From Mojavia pulchra JT2-VF2 (GTDB lineage Bacteria > Cyanobacteriota > Cyanobacteriia > Cyanobacteriales > Nostocaceae), in assembly GCA_019359325.1 (NCBI GenBank), contig JAHHHN010000023.1, forward strand, positions 1 to 64,000: a DNA stretch of 64,000 bases, read 5' to 3'. Under the pieces are notes generated by a model. The model was not told the origin of the DNA and made no database searches. It worked only from the letters and a program-made list of their open reading frames with translations. Positions 19,005-28,751 of this stretch are shown piece by piece. A program made the position numbers and the translations under genes. Every line of letters begins with the position of its first letter. Position 1 is the first letter of the stretch.

Positions 19005-19480
19005 ATCTGGCCAAAATTCTGAAATGGTCGAGTGAGGCGATCTCTGCTCGGTCGAAGACGCAAGAGAAAATTTCTTTTTTGTGTTTTTATAAACTGTACC
19101 CCACAGTTTTGGCTAAACCTTGATCGTTTCTGTATAAAAATAACCACGTAGGCTAAGTATTTAGCTGTTATTAGATGTATCCTACTAGCAATAGTTTCTT
19201 TCATGGCGTTTGATATGTTTATCTAATTAATACCGCTTGAAGACTAATACAAATAGCAAACAGGAGGGCTAGGAAGGATAGGGAAGCAAGCATAGATATA
19301 TAATTATTTGGTCGTCAAAAAGTTCTGTGAGTGCTATTAAGCGGTAGCTTGCATTAGTTTATTCTGATTCTAAAGCGTATTATTTTTTTCAGTTACTTAC
19401 AGTGTTTATATTTGCAAAGAATTGCAGTTTAACGTCAAATTATTGTTTGATACAGGATAAGATTAGCGAAGGATATTAAC
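19005..19480. other. intergenic stretch, nothing recognised
   Basis: AT-rich sequence without a plausible frame or hairpin with a T-tract. It should contain the promoter of the regulator gene at 19540. Confidence 0.4.
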
Positions 19481-19481
19481 C

Positions 19482-19496
19482 TAACAGTGCCTGTTA
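19482..19496. promoter_or_regulatory. perfect 6-3-6 dyad upstream of the OmpR-type regulator
   Basis: TAACAGTGCCTGTTA is a perfect inverted repeat 43 bp before ATG 19540, placed where an operator or autoregulatory site would be. No binding protein can be named. Confidence 0.35.
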
Positions 19497-19539
19497 AGTT
19501 AGACTCGTAATTCTTGGTAATCTGCGCTAATAATTCACT

Positions 19540-21876
19540 ATGCGGATCTTACTGGTCGATGATGACGAGCTAATTGCTGAAGCTCTGGTACAAGCTCTCA
19601 CTGACCAGCATTATGTTATAGATGTTGCTACGGATGGTCAAGCAGGTTGGGAGCTAGCCGAGGCATTTGCTTACGACTTAATTCTGCTGGATGTGATGCT
19701 TCCTAAGCTAGACGGTATTAGCCTTTGTCGGCAGTGGCGCTCGCTTGGACTGCGTTCGCCAATTATTCTTTTGACTGCTCAAGACAGCAGTACCAAAAAA
19801 GTCATGGGTTTGGATGCAGGAGCGGATGACTATGTGGTGAAGCCGTTCGAGATGAAAGAGCTGCTAGCGCGAATTCGAGCTTTACTAAGGCGAGGAAACT
19901 CGACTTCTTCTCCCTTATTGGAATGGGGAAACTTGCATCTTGATCCCAGTAATTTTGCAGTTACGTATGATGAGCAACCATTACATTTGACCCCAAAAGA
20001 GTATAGTCTTTTAGAACTTTTCCTCCGCAATCGCCAGCGCATATTTAGCTGTAGCACAATATTAGATTGCATTTGGTCGTTTGAAGAATTGCCAGGAGAG
20101 GAGACAGTTAGATCTCATATAAAGGGATTACGGCAAAAACTGAAGGCAGCAGGAGTCCCCGAAGATCCAATCGAGACAATATATGGCATTGGTTATCGCC
20201 TCAAACCATTAGAACAACAAAAGGCACCCAAGGGGCAAGTAGTGCCCAATCGCCTCTCGCCAGATCAAAAGCAGCAAACTGTGGTAGAGATTGCTAAAGT
20301 CTGGGAGCGAACCAAAGAAAAGTTGAGTCATCGCATAGCCACAATCGAACAAGCAACGACGGCGCTACGACAAAATCAGCTCTCGCATGAATTGCAATTT
20401 GCGGCAGAACGGGAAGCTCACAAGCTAGCAGGTTCGCTAGGGATGTATGGCTTTGTCCAAGGTTCACGGCTAGCTCAAGAAATAGAACAATTTTTTCAAT
20501 CAAAAGAGCTGGTAGATCGAAACCAAACGCTGCATTTATCTGAATTAATTGTGGCATTGCGTCAGGAGTTGCAACAAACAACCGCAGGACAGAAACCTGA
20601 GGTGTCGTCACCAGACAAACGACCTTGGCTATTGATCGTCGAGCAGGATAAGTCCTTGGCTAAGGCGTTGGTCGTCGAGGCTGCTACTTGGGGAATGCGG
20701 GCAGAAATAGCTAGAACTCCTACTCTAGCCAGAGAGCGAATATCTAGCGATCGCCCCGATATAGTACTGCTGGATCTCTGTGCTAATACCCCACAGGACA
20801 ATCTAACGCTGCTGTGCGAATTGAATGCCTGCACACCTCCAGTCCCAGTGCTAGTGCTTGCAGATCGCGAACGTTCAATCGACCGAGTAAAAGTAGCTCG
20901 TTTAGGCGGACGCGGATTTTTACCTAAGCCCGTGACTGCATCTGAGGTGCTAAAAGCAGCTACAGCTTTGTTGCAGCGCACTCGCACTACTGCGGCTAAA
21001 GTCATGGTGGTGGACGATGATTCCCAAGTGCTGACGGCACTTCACAGTTTACTAGAGCCTTGGGGATTCAAGCTCTCTACTCTCGATTGCCCCTTGCAGT
21101 TTTGGAATAACCTAGAAACTGTAGCACCAGATTTGCTAATTTTGGATGTAGAAATGCCCCAGATCAGTGGAATCGACTTGTGCCAGTCCGTCCGTGCTGA
21201 TATGCGTTGGAGTGGTTTGCCGATCCTGTTTCTCACAGCCCATACAGATGCAGATACAATGCAGCAGGTGTTTGCAGCAGGTGGCGATGATTATGTGAGT
21301 AAGCCGATTGTTGGGCCAGAACTGGTCACCCGCATCCTCAATCGCTTAGAGCGATCGCGCTTACTGCGAAATTTGGTGGAAGCTGATGCCTTAACTGGAG
21401 TTGCCAATTACCGCAAGTCAAGCCAACAACTGACTCAGTTTCTTGAGCTATGCGATCACCACCAGCAGCCACTTTGCTTTGCTGTCTTAAACTTAGATCG
21501 CTTCAAACAGATCAACGAGTGCTACGGTCATACCAGTGGCGATGCAGTACTGTCCCGACTGGGAGGACTACTGCATCGCCACTTTCAAAGTGATGATGTT
21601 GTAGGCCGCTGGGGAGGAGCAGAGTTTATTGTGGGGATGTATGGCATGACTCGCTCTGATGGAATCAAGCGGCTAGCCGAAGTCCTAGAGGCTCTACACC
21701 AGCAGAAGTTCACAGCTTTTGACGGCACTCAGTTTCAAGTAACCTTGAGTACTGCTGCGATGCAATATCCCCAAGATGGTATTAACCTGCCAGCACTTTA
21801 TAAAGCGGCGGCAGCGGCGTTGCGCCAGGCTCAAGCAGTGAGAGGCGATCGGGGAAATGCCCCAACTCTTGACTGA
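19540..21876 (+). CDS. multi-receiver response regulator: REC-OmpR wHTH-HPt-REC-REC-GGDEF
   Basis: The 778-residue protein contains, in order: a receiver (1-120; DDDE acid pocket, phospho-Asp in LILLDVMLPKLDG, Lys in VKPFE); an OmpR-type winged helix (about 130-225; TPKEYSLLELFL, TIYGIGYRL); an HPt domain with HKLAGSLGMYGF (about 300); a weak receiver (360-475; VLLDLC); a canonical receiver (480-600; LLILDVEMPQISG); and a GGDEF domain (605-770). The GGDEF signature reads GGAEF, so cyclase activity is doubtful. It can act as phosphorelay intermediate and DNA-binding regulator. The next gene is a hybrid kinase starting 61 bp later, its likely partner. Confidence 0.9.
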   Translation: MRILLVDDDELIAEALVQALTDQHYVIDVATDGQAGWELAEAFAYDLILLDVMLPKLDGISLCRQWRSLGLRSPIILLTAQDSSTKKVMGLDAGADDYVVKPFEMKELLARIRALLRRGNSTSSPLLEWGNLHLDPSNFAVTYDEQPLHLTPKEYSLLELFLRNRQRIFSCSTILDCIWSFEELPGEETVRSHIKGLRQKLKAAGVPEDPIETIYGIGYRLKPLEQQKAPKGQVVPNRLSPDQKQQTVVEIAKVWERTKEKLSHRIATIEQATTALRQNQLSHELQFAAEREAHKLAGSLGMYGFVQGSRLAQEIEQFFQSKELVDRNQTLHLSELIVALRQELQQTTAGQKPEVSSPDKRPWLLIVEQDKSLAKALVVEAATWGMRAEIARTPTLARERISSDRPDIVLLDLCANTPQDNLTLLCELNACTPPVPVLVLADRERSIDRVKVARLGGRGFLPKPVTASEVLKAATALLQRTRTTAAKVMVVDDDSQVLTALHSLLEPWGFKLSTLDCPLQFWNNLETVAPDLLILDVEMPQISGIDLCQSVRADMRWSGLPILFLTAHTDADTMQQVFAAGGDDYVSKPIVGPELVTRILNRLERSRLLRNLVEADALTGVANYRKSSQQLTQFLELCDHHQQPLCFAVLNLDRFKQINECYGHTSGDAVLSRLGGLLHRHFQSDDVVGRWGGAEFIVGMYGMTRSDGIKRLAEVLEALHQQKFTAFDGTQFQVTLSTAAMQYPQDGINLPALYKAAAAALRQAQAVRGDRGNAPTLD

Positions 21877-21936
21877 ATAGCAGCAAAAGCACTGATGGGG
21901 CGAATCCCCAGGCTGAGGGAAGAGAGGTATAAATTT

Positions 21937-24900
21937 ATGCGAAGTAGCGAGCAAATTAAGGCAGAAATCGAGGAGAAATTCGGTTTTTTTCCCCCCTTCT
22001 TCAGCCCAGCAGAACAGAACCCACAGGTATTGGAAAATCTATGGCAACAGACGGTTTGTGCCTACGTCAACAATCCGCTGTCGCCGCTATTTAAGGAAAA
22101 GCTGGCTGCGTACCTTTCACGCTACTGTGCCATTCCCTACTGCATGATTTGTCATAGCTGTTCCCTACGTCCCTTGGGGGTGAGGGCGCGGGAAGTGTTG
22201 AACCTGCTGGAAGCACCTCCCCCAGACCAAAGGGATATAAATGCTCATTTGCAGGTACTCGCTGATCATTCTGAGCAGTTGGCAGTTTTGTCAAATTGGA
22301 ATTCAACTATTGAAGAAAGCCTGCTCATCTGTGCAGTCTTTATTTCCTTGGAAGGAGAGGTAGCTGATTACTATCGCACCCAGTTGCGCCACTTGCTGGG
22401 TACAGTCAATTACCAGCACTTAGTATCCTTCATTGCTTACGTAAAGACATGTCATGTTTGGATGGAAGCTCACCCCGAAGTGGCACATACAGCAGACAAG
22501 CGAGCTATTGAGCATTTTAGTTTTTTGCTGGAGGACGAGCCAGAATTAGCTGACTTTTTTCATCACTACTGGGAGAGAATCAAACGCGAACGCCAGAACT
22601 GGGCAGAACAGCGAGCAGCGATCGCCGAGCGCCAACAACATGAGGCAGCGCTACGCCAAAGCGAGGAGCGCTTAAGTTTAGCCTTGGAAGCTGCTCACAT
22701 GGGTAGGTGGGACTGGGACATTCTGACCAACAAAGTGTTTCACTCTGTCACCACGGAAGCACACTTCGGTTTTACCCCAGGCTCTTTTGGTGGCAGCTAT
22801 GAAAGCTTCCTCGCCAGCGTTCATCCCGACGATCGCCAATGGCTTCATCAAGCAGTAACGCAAGCTGTGCAAGCAGGAGCAGACTACGAAATTGAATTTC
22901 GCGTTATCTGGCCCGACAGTTCTATTCACTGGGTGGCGAGCAAGGGTCAAGTCTATTACGACAAGACTGGCAAAGCGGTGCGGATGACTGGGGTAACGAT
23001 GGACATTACCGAGCGCAAGCAAGCAGAAGTGGCGTTGCAAAAAAGCGAAGAGCGCTTCCGCTTTTTAGCCGAATCGATTCCCCAGCAAGTGTGGATTGCC
23101 CAGCCAAATGGCGAACTCAGCTATGTTAACCAGCGCGTCCTTGACTAGTTCGCGTCTACCCGTGAGCTAATTCTCGGTTGGGGATGGCAGGAAAAGATTC
23201 ATCCAGAGGATTTACCGCAGTGTCTCGAGCGCTGGCAGGATTCCCTGGCAACGGGCGAGCTTTACGAAATTGAATTTCGCTTGCAGCGAGCGGCTGATGG
23301 AACTTATCGTTGGCACTTAGGACGCGCTTTACCTCTGCGCGATCGCGAAGATGCGATCGTTAGTTGGTTCGGGACGAATACAGATATTGACGATTTCAAG
23401 CGTGTAGAGGAAGAACGGAAGCAACTGTTTGCCCACGAACAGGCAGCACGCGCCGAAGCAGAGGCAGCTCGCAACCAAGTCGCCAATATTTTGGAAAGTA
23501 TCACAGATGCCTTTTTTGCTGTTGATAGCCAGTGGTGTTTTACCTACCTGAATCAGCAAGCAGAACAACACCTACAGCGCTCGCGTGCTGAATTACTAGG
23601 TAAAAATTTGTGGGATGAGTTGCCAGAAGCAGTAGGTTCTAAATTCTATGAGGAATATCACAAAGCGGTATCGCAGCAAATTAGTGTCGAATTTGAAGAA
23701 TTTTATCAACCACTTAACACCTGGTTTGCAGTACATGCTTATCCCAATCAAAAGGGGCTATCAGTTTTTTTCCAAGACATTAATGAACGCAAGCGGGTGG
23801 AGGAAGCGCTACGGCAGAGCGAGGAGAAGTTCCGTAATCTCGTCGAACAAACCAGTGATTGGGTGTGGGAAATTGATGCCAACGGTATCTTCACCTACGT
23901 CAGTCCAAAAGCGTCAGAAATTATCGGCTACGAAATCGCAGAGATTCTCGGTAAGAGTACTTTTGACTTGATGGCGGTGAATGAAGTCAAACGATTTGCC
24001 CAAGTGATTAGTTACTTTATCTCTACACAACAGCCTTTCACCCGACTTGAAAAAACGCTGACGCACAAAGATAGTCATCTAGTTGTGCTGGAAACCAGTG
24101 GCTCTCCCGTATTCGATTGCCAAGGTGTTTTTCAAGGTTATCGCGGTATTGCTCGTGACATCACCGAGCGCCGAGAAATTGAACGGTTGAAAGATGAATT
24201 CGTCTCCGTAGTTAGCCACGAATTACGCACGCCCCTAACTTCGATTCGCGGTGCTTTAGGTCTACTAGCCAATGGCGTAGTACGCACCCAGCCCCAAAAG
24301 AGTCAACGGATGTTGGACATTGCACTGAATAATACAGACCGGTTGGTGCGCCTGATCAACGACATTCTTGATATCGAACGCATTGAGTCAGGCAAAGTCA
24401 CTATGACAAAGCAAGCCTGCGATGCAGCCAGCTTGATGATCCAGTCAGCAGATACCATGCGGGATATGGCTGAAAAGGCAGGAGTTACTTTATCAGTTTC
24501 TCCCGTAGCAACCCGATTATGGGCTGACCCAGACCGAATAATTCAGGTTTTAACGAATTTGCTCAGTAATGCGATTAAATTCTCCCCTGAAGGTTCTACC
24601 ATTTGGCTGACTGCTGAACTTGTCAGGAGCGAGCAAGTGGAGCGAAACTCCTCACTTGAGCTGTTGTTCCAGGTAAAAGATCGGGGTAGGGGTATCCCAG
24701 CTGATAAGCTGGAAACGATTTTTGGACGCTTCCAGCAGGTCGATGCTTCTGATTCGCGTAAAAAAGGTGGAACTGGGTTAGGATTAGCTATTTGCCGTAG
24801 CATCGTACAGCATCACGGGGGGCGAATTTGGGCTGAAAGCACGCTTGGGGAGGGTAGTACTTTTTACTTTACGCTGCCAGTACTGGGATCGGAATCAGCA

Positions 24901-25713
24901 GTGGCGATCGCCGATCCTAGCAATCCCTTAGTGCTAGTGTGCGATGACGATCCCTCAATTCGAGATGTGATGCAAGCTATGCTAGAAAAGCAGGGCTACC
25001 GAGCGGTAACAGTAGCTTCGGGTCAGGCAGCCATAGAGCAGGCAGTGGCGCAACCGCCTGATGCAATTCTCCTGAACCTCATGATGCCTGGTATGCATGG
25101 CTGGGAAACTTTAGCAATTCTCAAACAGCAGCCGAACACTCAAAAAATTCCGATAATTATCCTGAGTGGTTTATTGCCGGATGCTAGAGAAGTGCCGCAT
25201 CCAGGAATAAGTGACTGGATTGTTAAGCCTCCAGAGCAGCAGCAGCTATTCCAAGCTCTAAAGCGGGCTTTAAGTGGCTCGGATCGGCATATTAGAGTTT
25301 TAGTGGTAGAGGACGATTTAGATTTAGCACAAGTACTGATCTCCATGTTTGAGCATTATGGCATCGAAACCTACCATGCTCAGACAGGACGGGAAGCCAT
25401 CCAGATGAGCCAGCGCGTTATCCCCGATCTGCTGGTACTTGACCTAGTACTGCCGGAATGTAATGGTTTTACTGTAGTAGACTGGCTCCGACAACACAAT
25501 CGTCTGTGTCAAGTGGCATTGGTTGTGTACACTGCTAAAGACCTAGACGACTCCGACCGAGAACGTTTGAAGCTAGGACAGACCTTGTTTCTGACTAAAG
25601 GGCGGATTACAACGGAGGAATTTGAACGCCGAGTGATTAAATTGCTCAACCTGATTATTGGCGGCAGGAAGGAAGACAGTAACCATGACAGCCAGACGGA
25701 TTTTGATCGTTGA
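21937..25713 (+). pseudogene. CMD/AhpD-like-PAS hybrid histidine kinase with one in-frame amber codon
   Basis: One frame of about 1258 codons is interrupted only by TAG at 23146-23148 (codon 404). It continues RVLD-stop-FASTRELILGWGW; related PAS domains would have an aromatic such as Tyr there. Order: an AhpD/carboxymuconolactone-decarboxylase-like domain (1-190, with CMICHSC); about four PAS domains, the second holding the amber; HisKA (VSHELRTPLTS); HATPase (NLLSNAIKFSPEG, GGTGLGLAI); a receiver whose phospho-Asp is Asn (ILLNLMMPG); and a normal receiver (LLVLDLVLP). It is either a recent nonsense mutation, a sequencing error, or two separately translated halves. It overlaps the next regulator by 29 bp. 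Confidence 0.8.
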
Positions 25714-26065
25714 TGATGAAGAAGATATCAGGGAAGTTGCCCAACTCACTCTCGAAGCGGTAGGCGGTTGGGAAGTATTAACTGCTGCCTCAGGAAATGA
25801 AGCGTTAGCCACAGCCGCTTCCCAACAGCTAGATGCCATTCTCCTAGACATCATGATGCCCGATTTAGATGGGATTGCTACTTTTCAACAGCTACAGGCT
25901 AATCCCGTCACCCAGCATATTCCAGTGATTTTGCTAACAGCAAAAGTGCAGGTTGCCGATCGGCACCGATTTGCTGAATTAGGTTTAACAGCAATGATTG
26001 TCAAACCCTTCGATCCAATGATTTTACCTGACCTGGTAGCAGATGTCTTGGGCTGGAGTGACTAA
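25685..26065 (+). CDS. single-domain response regulator
   Basis: From ATG 25685 the product (126 residues) is a lone CheY-like receiver: acid pocket DDEED, phospho-Asp in ILLDIMMPDLDG, Thr in ILLTAKV, Lys in IVKPFDP. No output domain, so it probably works as a phosphorelay shuttle or by protein contact. The start lies inside the 3' end of the kinase gene in another frame, implying translational coupling. A close paralogue with similar 3' flank lies at 26676-27047. Confidence 0.9.
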   Translation: MTARRILIVDDEEDIREVAQLTLEAVGGWEVLTAASGNEALATAASQQLDAILLDIMMPDLDGIATFQQLQANPVTQHIPVILLTAKVQVADRHRFAELGLTAMIVKPFDPMILPDLVADVLGWSD

Positions 26066-26170
26066 ATTTCGCTCTTCACAATTTCTCCAGTTTTTAGCTT
26101 TAATCTTAAAACTAATACCAATTCAAATAATGTTTGCGACACATCAATTATTCGTAAGGGGTTGAGAAAA

Positions 26171-26268
26171 AATAAGTTGGTCAGGCTTGGCACGCGCCTT
26201 AAGGGGCGCGTGCCGCCTCCATGAGAGATTGTGAATGAATTGATATATATAAGCCTGACCAACTTATT
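26171..26268. repeat. 98-bp nested hairpin repeat
   Basis: An 18-bp perfect inverted repeat (26171-26188 with 26251-26268; AATAAGTTGGTCAGGCTT) encloses a second 10-bp perfect stem GGCACGCGCC/GGCGCGTGCC at 26189-26214. Flanks (TAAGGGG...; GGGAATGCTAAGG) resemble the repeats at 29809-29940 and 40476-40603. Confidence 0.75.
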
Positions 26269-26402
26269 CCTTCGGGAATGCTAAGGGCACAACATTGTTT
26301 TGCACTTACCAATCTGTCGCATTCTTTTGTGAGAATACAACAGCTAATTCTGGGGCTGTTCTTTTTACTAGCGATCGCCACACTCAAAGGAGTTACAACA
26401 TC

Positions 26403-26492
26403 ATGATTACAGGTTTTCAGTGGATTCCCCTTATCTCCAGTGTTGTTATAGGAGTCTGCTTGATTCATCTAGCTTATTGGTGGGCTAGTTAG
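26403..26492 (+). CDS. 29-residue single-span membrane peptide
   Basis: ATG 26403 is preceded by AAAGGAG at good spacing and encodes MITGFQWIPLISSVVIGVCL and ends LIHLAYWWAS, almost entirely one transmembrane helix. A longer ATG/TTG frame exists upstream, but the strong ribosome-binding site marks this start. It does not match small subunits I remember (KdpF, CydX, Pet/Psb/Psa peptides). It sits between two duplicated response-regulator genes. Confidence 0.55.
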   Translation: MITGFQWIPLISSVVIGVCLIHLAYWWAS

Positions 26493-26675
26493 TCAATTAG
26501 TAGGACTTGTCTGATTAAAGATTTCTATTGGTTTAAATTAGGAGTTCTGCATGTACAAACAAAGATATTGGTTGTCTGCCAAGGGAACCGATCAAGCAAA
26601 GACAGCGAAGGTTAAAGTTTTCTACCTAGCGTGCAGTTACAGTAGTTTTCCCCAGTGCAGCAGGATAGAGTAACT

Positions 26676-27047
26676 GTGTTAGCTAGACGCATTCTGATTA
26701 TCGAAGATGAAGATGATATCCGAGAAGTTGCCCAACTCACTCTCGAAGCAGTAGGCGGATGGCAGGTATCGACTCCTGCCTCGGCGAGTGAGGGGTTAAC
26801 TAAGGCTGAAGTTGAACAGCCAGATGCGATTCTCCTAGATATCATGATGCCCAATATGGATGGACTCGCTACTTTTCAGCAGTTGAGGACTAATCCCGCA
26901 ACTTGGCATATTCCAGTGATTGTGCTAACAGCAAAGCTTACTAACCTGAAGCGATTCGCCCAAATAGGTGTAGCAGCAATGCTCGCCAAACCTTTCAATC
27001 CAATGAGCCTGGCTCGTCAGGTAGCAACAGCTCTGGGGTGGAGCTAA
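26676..27047 (+). CDS. single-domain response regulator, paralogue of 25685-26065
   Basis: This lone receiver has acid pocket EDEDD, phospho-Asp in ILLDIMMPNMDG, Thr in IVLTAKL and Lys in LAKPFNP. By alignment with its paralogue (which begins TARRILIVDD), translation should begin at GTG 26676 (LARRILIIED); another GTG lies at 26655. Similarity continues into the 3' flank (TTCACAATTTCTCCAG versus TTCACAGTTTCTCCAT), so the pair arose by local duplication. No output domain. Confidence 0.85.
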   Translation: MLARRILIIEDEDDIREVAQLTLEAVGGWQVSTPASASEGLTKAEVEQPDAILLDIMMPNMDGLATFQQLRTNPATWHIPVIVLTAKLTNLKRFAQIGVAAMLAKPFNPMSLARQVATALGWS

Positions 27048-27049
27048 AC

Positions 27050-27378
27050 CAAGATCGCCTGCAACTCACGCTCCAACACCTGAAACAAAGTTTGCGATCG
27101 CTAACATATATATTTTTTGAAAAAGTTCCCTCATTCTTCACAGTTTCTCCATTTTTAGGTTTTAACTTCAATATAGAAGCTATTCAGAGATAACTTGAAC
27201 TGGAGTTTATTAGCTAAGGAGTAGTTATTACTATATTTTTGAACTCAGCGAAAATTAGAGAATTTTATCCAGACAAAGTTTACCGCTTTAATAGCAATCA
27301 TTCCGATTATTTCTGCCTGGTGCAAGTATCAAAACAGAGCTTTAGAGGAAATTTTTCATAGCTAAAGAGGTGCAAAAT
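27050..27378. other. intergenic stretch
   Basis: The duplicated 3' flank of the response regulator occupies about 27130-27170. The remainder is AT-rich with no gene or hairpin I can support. Confidence 0.4.
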
Positions 27379-27379
27379 T

Positions 27380-27814
27380 GTGCAAGATATCAATGATGTA
27401 GAAAGCTTCAATCTCCAAATTGAGCTAATGGTTGATACCCTAAAGCTCCAAAACAAAGCAATCCTAAAATCTGTAGAGGAATTACTTGCTGCTCTGATTG
27501 GTTTTGAATATACCAGCGATATCTTGATGGCAGCAGTATTGCAATTATCCGAAACAGATGCCGATGCTTGTCGTTGGACTTTACGTAATCTTCACGACAT
27601 ACAACATTTAGATGTCATAGAAGAACTCACCAAGTTCGCAGTTAAAAAATTAATTTCTCGGGGTTTTATTTTTGGACAAGACTTTAGCATGACTCCCAAC
27701 AGCAGAATCATCCTCAATAGAAATGCTATGGATGTCTTGATAGCAGGTACTTCAATAGCAGATTCTCTTTTACTTGAAGAAATTTCGCAAGTTGTTGAAT
27801 ATTGCTTTTCTTAA
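27380..27814 (+). CDS. hypothetical protein, 144 residues
   Basis: Translation would start at GTG 27380, with GAGGTG about 11 bases upstream. The product is helical and acidic (VEELLAALIGFEYTSDILMA; CRWTLRNLHDIQHLDVIEEL), has no membrane segment, and ends LLLEEISQVVEYCFS. I recognise no family. It precedes the Mo-nitrogenase C-terminal-like gene by 60 bp on the same strand, so co-transcription is possible. Confidence 0.5.
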   Translation: MQDINDVESFNLQIELMVDTLKLQNKAILKSVEELLAALIGFEYTSDILMAAVLQLSETDADACRWTLRNLHDIQHLDVIEELTKFAVKKLISRGFIFGQDFSMTPNSRIILNRNAMDVLIAGTSIADSLLLEEISQVVEYCFS

Positions 27815-27873
27815 ATAGAAGCGGAATTCAACTTTAAGCACCCCTAAAATCAACAATTAAGAATATTTGACAA

Positions 27874-28161
27874 ATGAAAAACTTAACTTTTCTCAATCAT
27901 AAATTTAATTTACTGCACCCAGTACGTCAATGGCTCGAATCTATACAAATTGATAATCCCAATCTGGCGCATTTTCTGTGCAAAATCATTCCCGCTCATT
28001 GCCCTTTTGAGCGGAAAATAAAATTTTTCAATCGCACTATCCTTCTCATCCCACCGATGTGCAAGCTCAATCCTTTCTATGAACAAATAGTTAGCCTTCG
28101 CTTTAAGTGCCTCTTATATCTAACTGATGAGTGTAATGAAGACATAACAATTTATTGCTAA
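27874..28161 (+). CDS. Mo-dependent nitrogenase C-terminal-domain protein (orphan)
   Basis: The 95-residue product matches the small cyanobacterial family annotated as Mo-dependent nitrogenase C-terminal: CKIIPAHCPFERKIKFF, IPPMCKLNPFYEQIVSLRFK and YLTDECNEDITIYC. Conserved cysteines (about residues 45, 53, 73, 88 and 95) suggest metal or disulfide involvement, but the function is unknown. No nif genes are nearby. A second copy is at 50605-50892. Confidence 0.85.
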   Translation: MKNLTFLNHKFNLLHPVRQWLESIQIDNPNLAHFLCKIIPAHCPFERKIKFFNRTILLIPPMCKLNPFYEQIVSLRFKCLLYLTDECNEDITIYC

Positions 28162-28185
28162 GTAAGTCGATTTTGATTGCCGCTT

Positions 28186-28360
28186 ATCCCTCTTTTGTTA
28201 CCTTCGGCAGAGAATAATCTGAAACGTCTATTTTTACGTCTCTTTTCAACAAAGGGATGTAAATGATCAAGTCGGGATGCGATCGCCTACATTTGTGATG
28301 ATATCTGAGGCTCAGGCTAGGAATAATATTTTTCTCTCCTCGTAGTAACAAAAGAGGGAT
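28186..28360. repeat. 175-bp MITE-like element with 16-bp terminal inverted repeats
   Basis: ATCCCTCTTTTGTTAC at 28186-28201 is perfectly inverted at 28345-28360. No coding capacity. The ends resemble those of the IS701-family element at 1646-3159 (TATCCCTCTTYTGT), so that transposase type may have mobilised it. Possible TTA target duplication. Confidence 0.7.
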
Positions 28361-28467
28361 TAATTACTTACAGCTAGCTTTTCTCCCAGTTTACTATTAG
28401 TAGAGCGTACATTGTTTTAACACTAGAAGGATTAGCAAGCTTTTACTTTTATGGCAGATAGAAATGA

Positions 28468-28569
28468 CGCTTTTTTGATAATCAGGCTGTCGAGTTATTC
28501 TTACAATGTGCTGCCCTGAATCGCATGATCCAGTTAGGCAAGCCAGACAGTTACAAAGTAGAAAACTAA
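28468..28569 (+). pseudogene. IS5-family transposase, C-terminal remnant
   Basis: The plus strand reads FFDNQAVELFLQCAALNRMI then QLGKPDSYKVEN before a stop, the C-terminal end of IS5-type DDE transposases. The 3' flank to about 28625 (TTTCATGCAACAAAGC) matches the flank of the remnant ending at 33018, marking the IS end. Everything upstream is lost. Confidence 0.65.
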
Positions 28570-28633
28570 CTTTGTTCTAATACCACAAGATAGGTGTATC
28601 TTTTTTTCTTTCATGCAACAAAGCCATTAAGAA

Positions 28634-28694
28634 GCGGATTGCGGCGATAGATCCGCTTTATTGTCAGGTATTTGGTGGGATAGCCAGTTTTTAA
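28634..28694 (+). repeat. about 60-bp direct repeat upstream of Uma2 gene
   Basis: It contains GGATTGCGGCGATAGATCCGCT and GTATTTGGT, then TAGCCAGT. The same segment with few changes follows the Uma2 gene at 29477-29535. A GCGGAT/ATCCGC stem could form. Confidence 0.65.
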
Positions 28695-28751
28695 TCTGCG
28701 GCACAATCTAGCGGCGGCGATGATAAAGTCAAATATATATGGAGGTGCTAG

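Noticed and set aside
27874-28161. Evidence for a nif cluster
   Set aside because: Only the orphan C-terminal-like family is present; no nifH, nifD, nifK or cofactor genes occur in the window.
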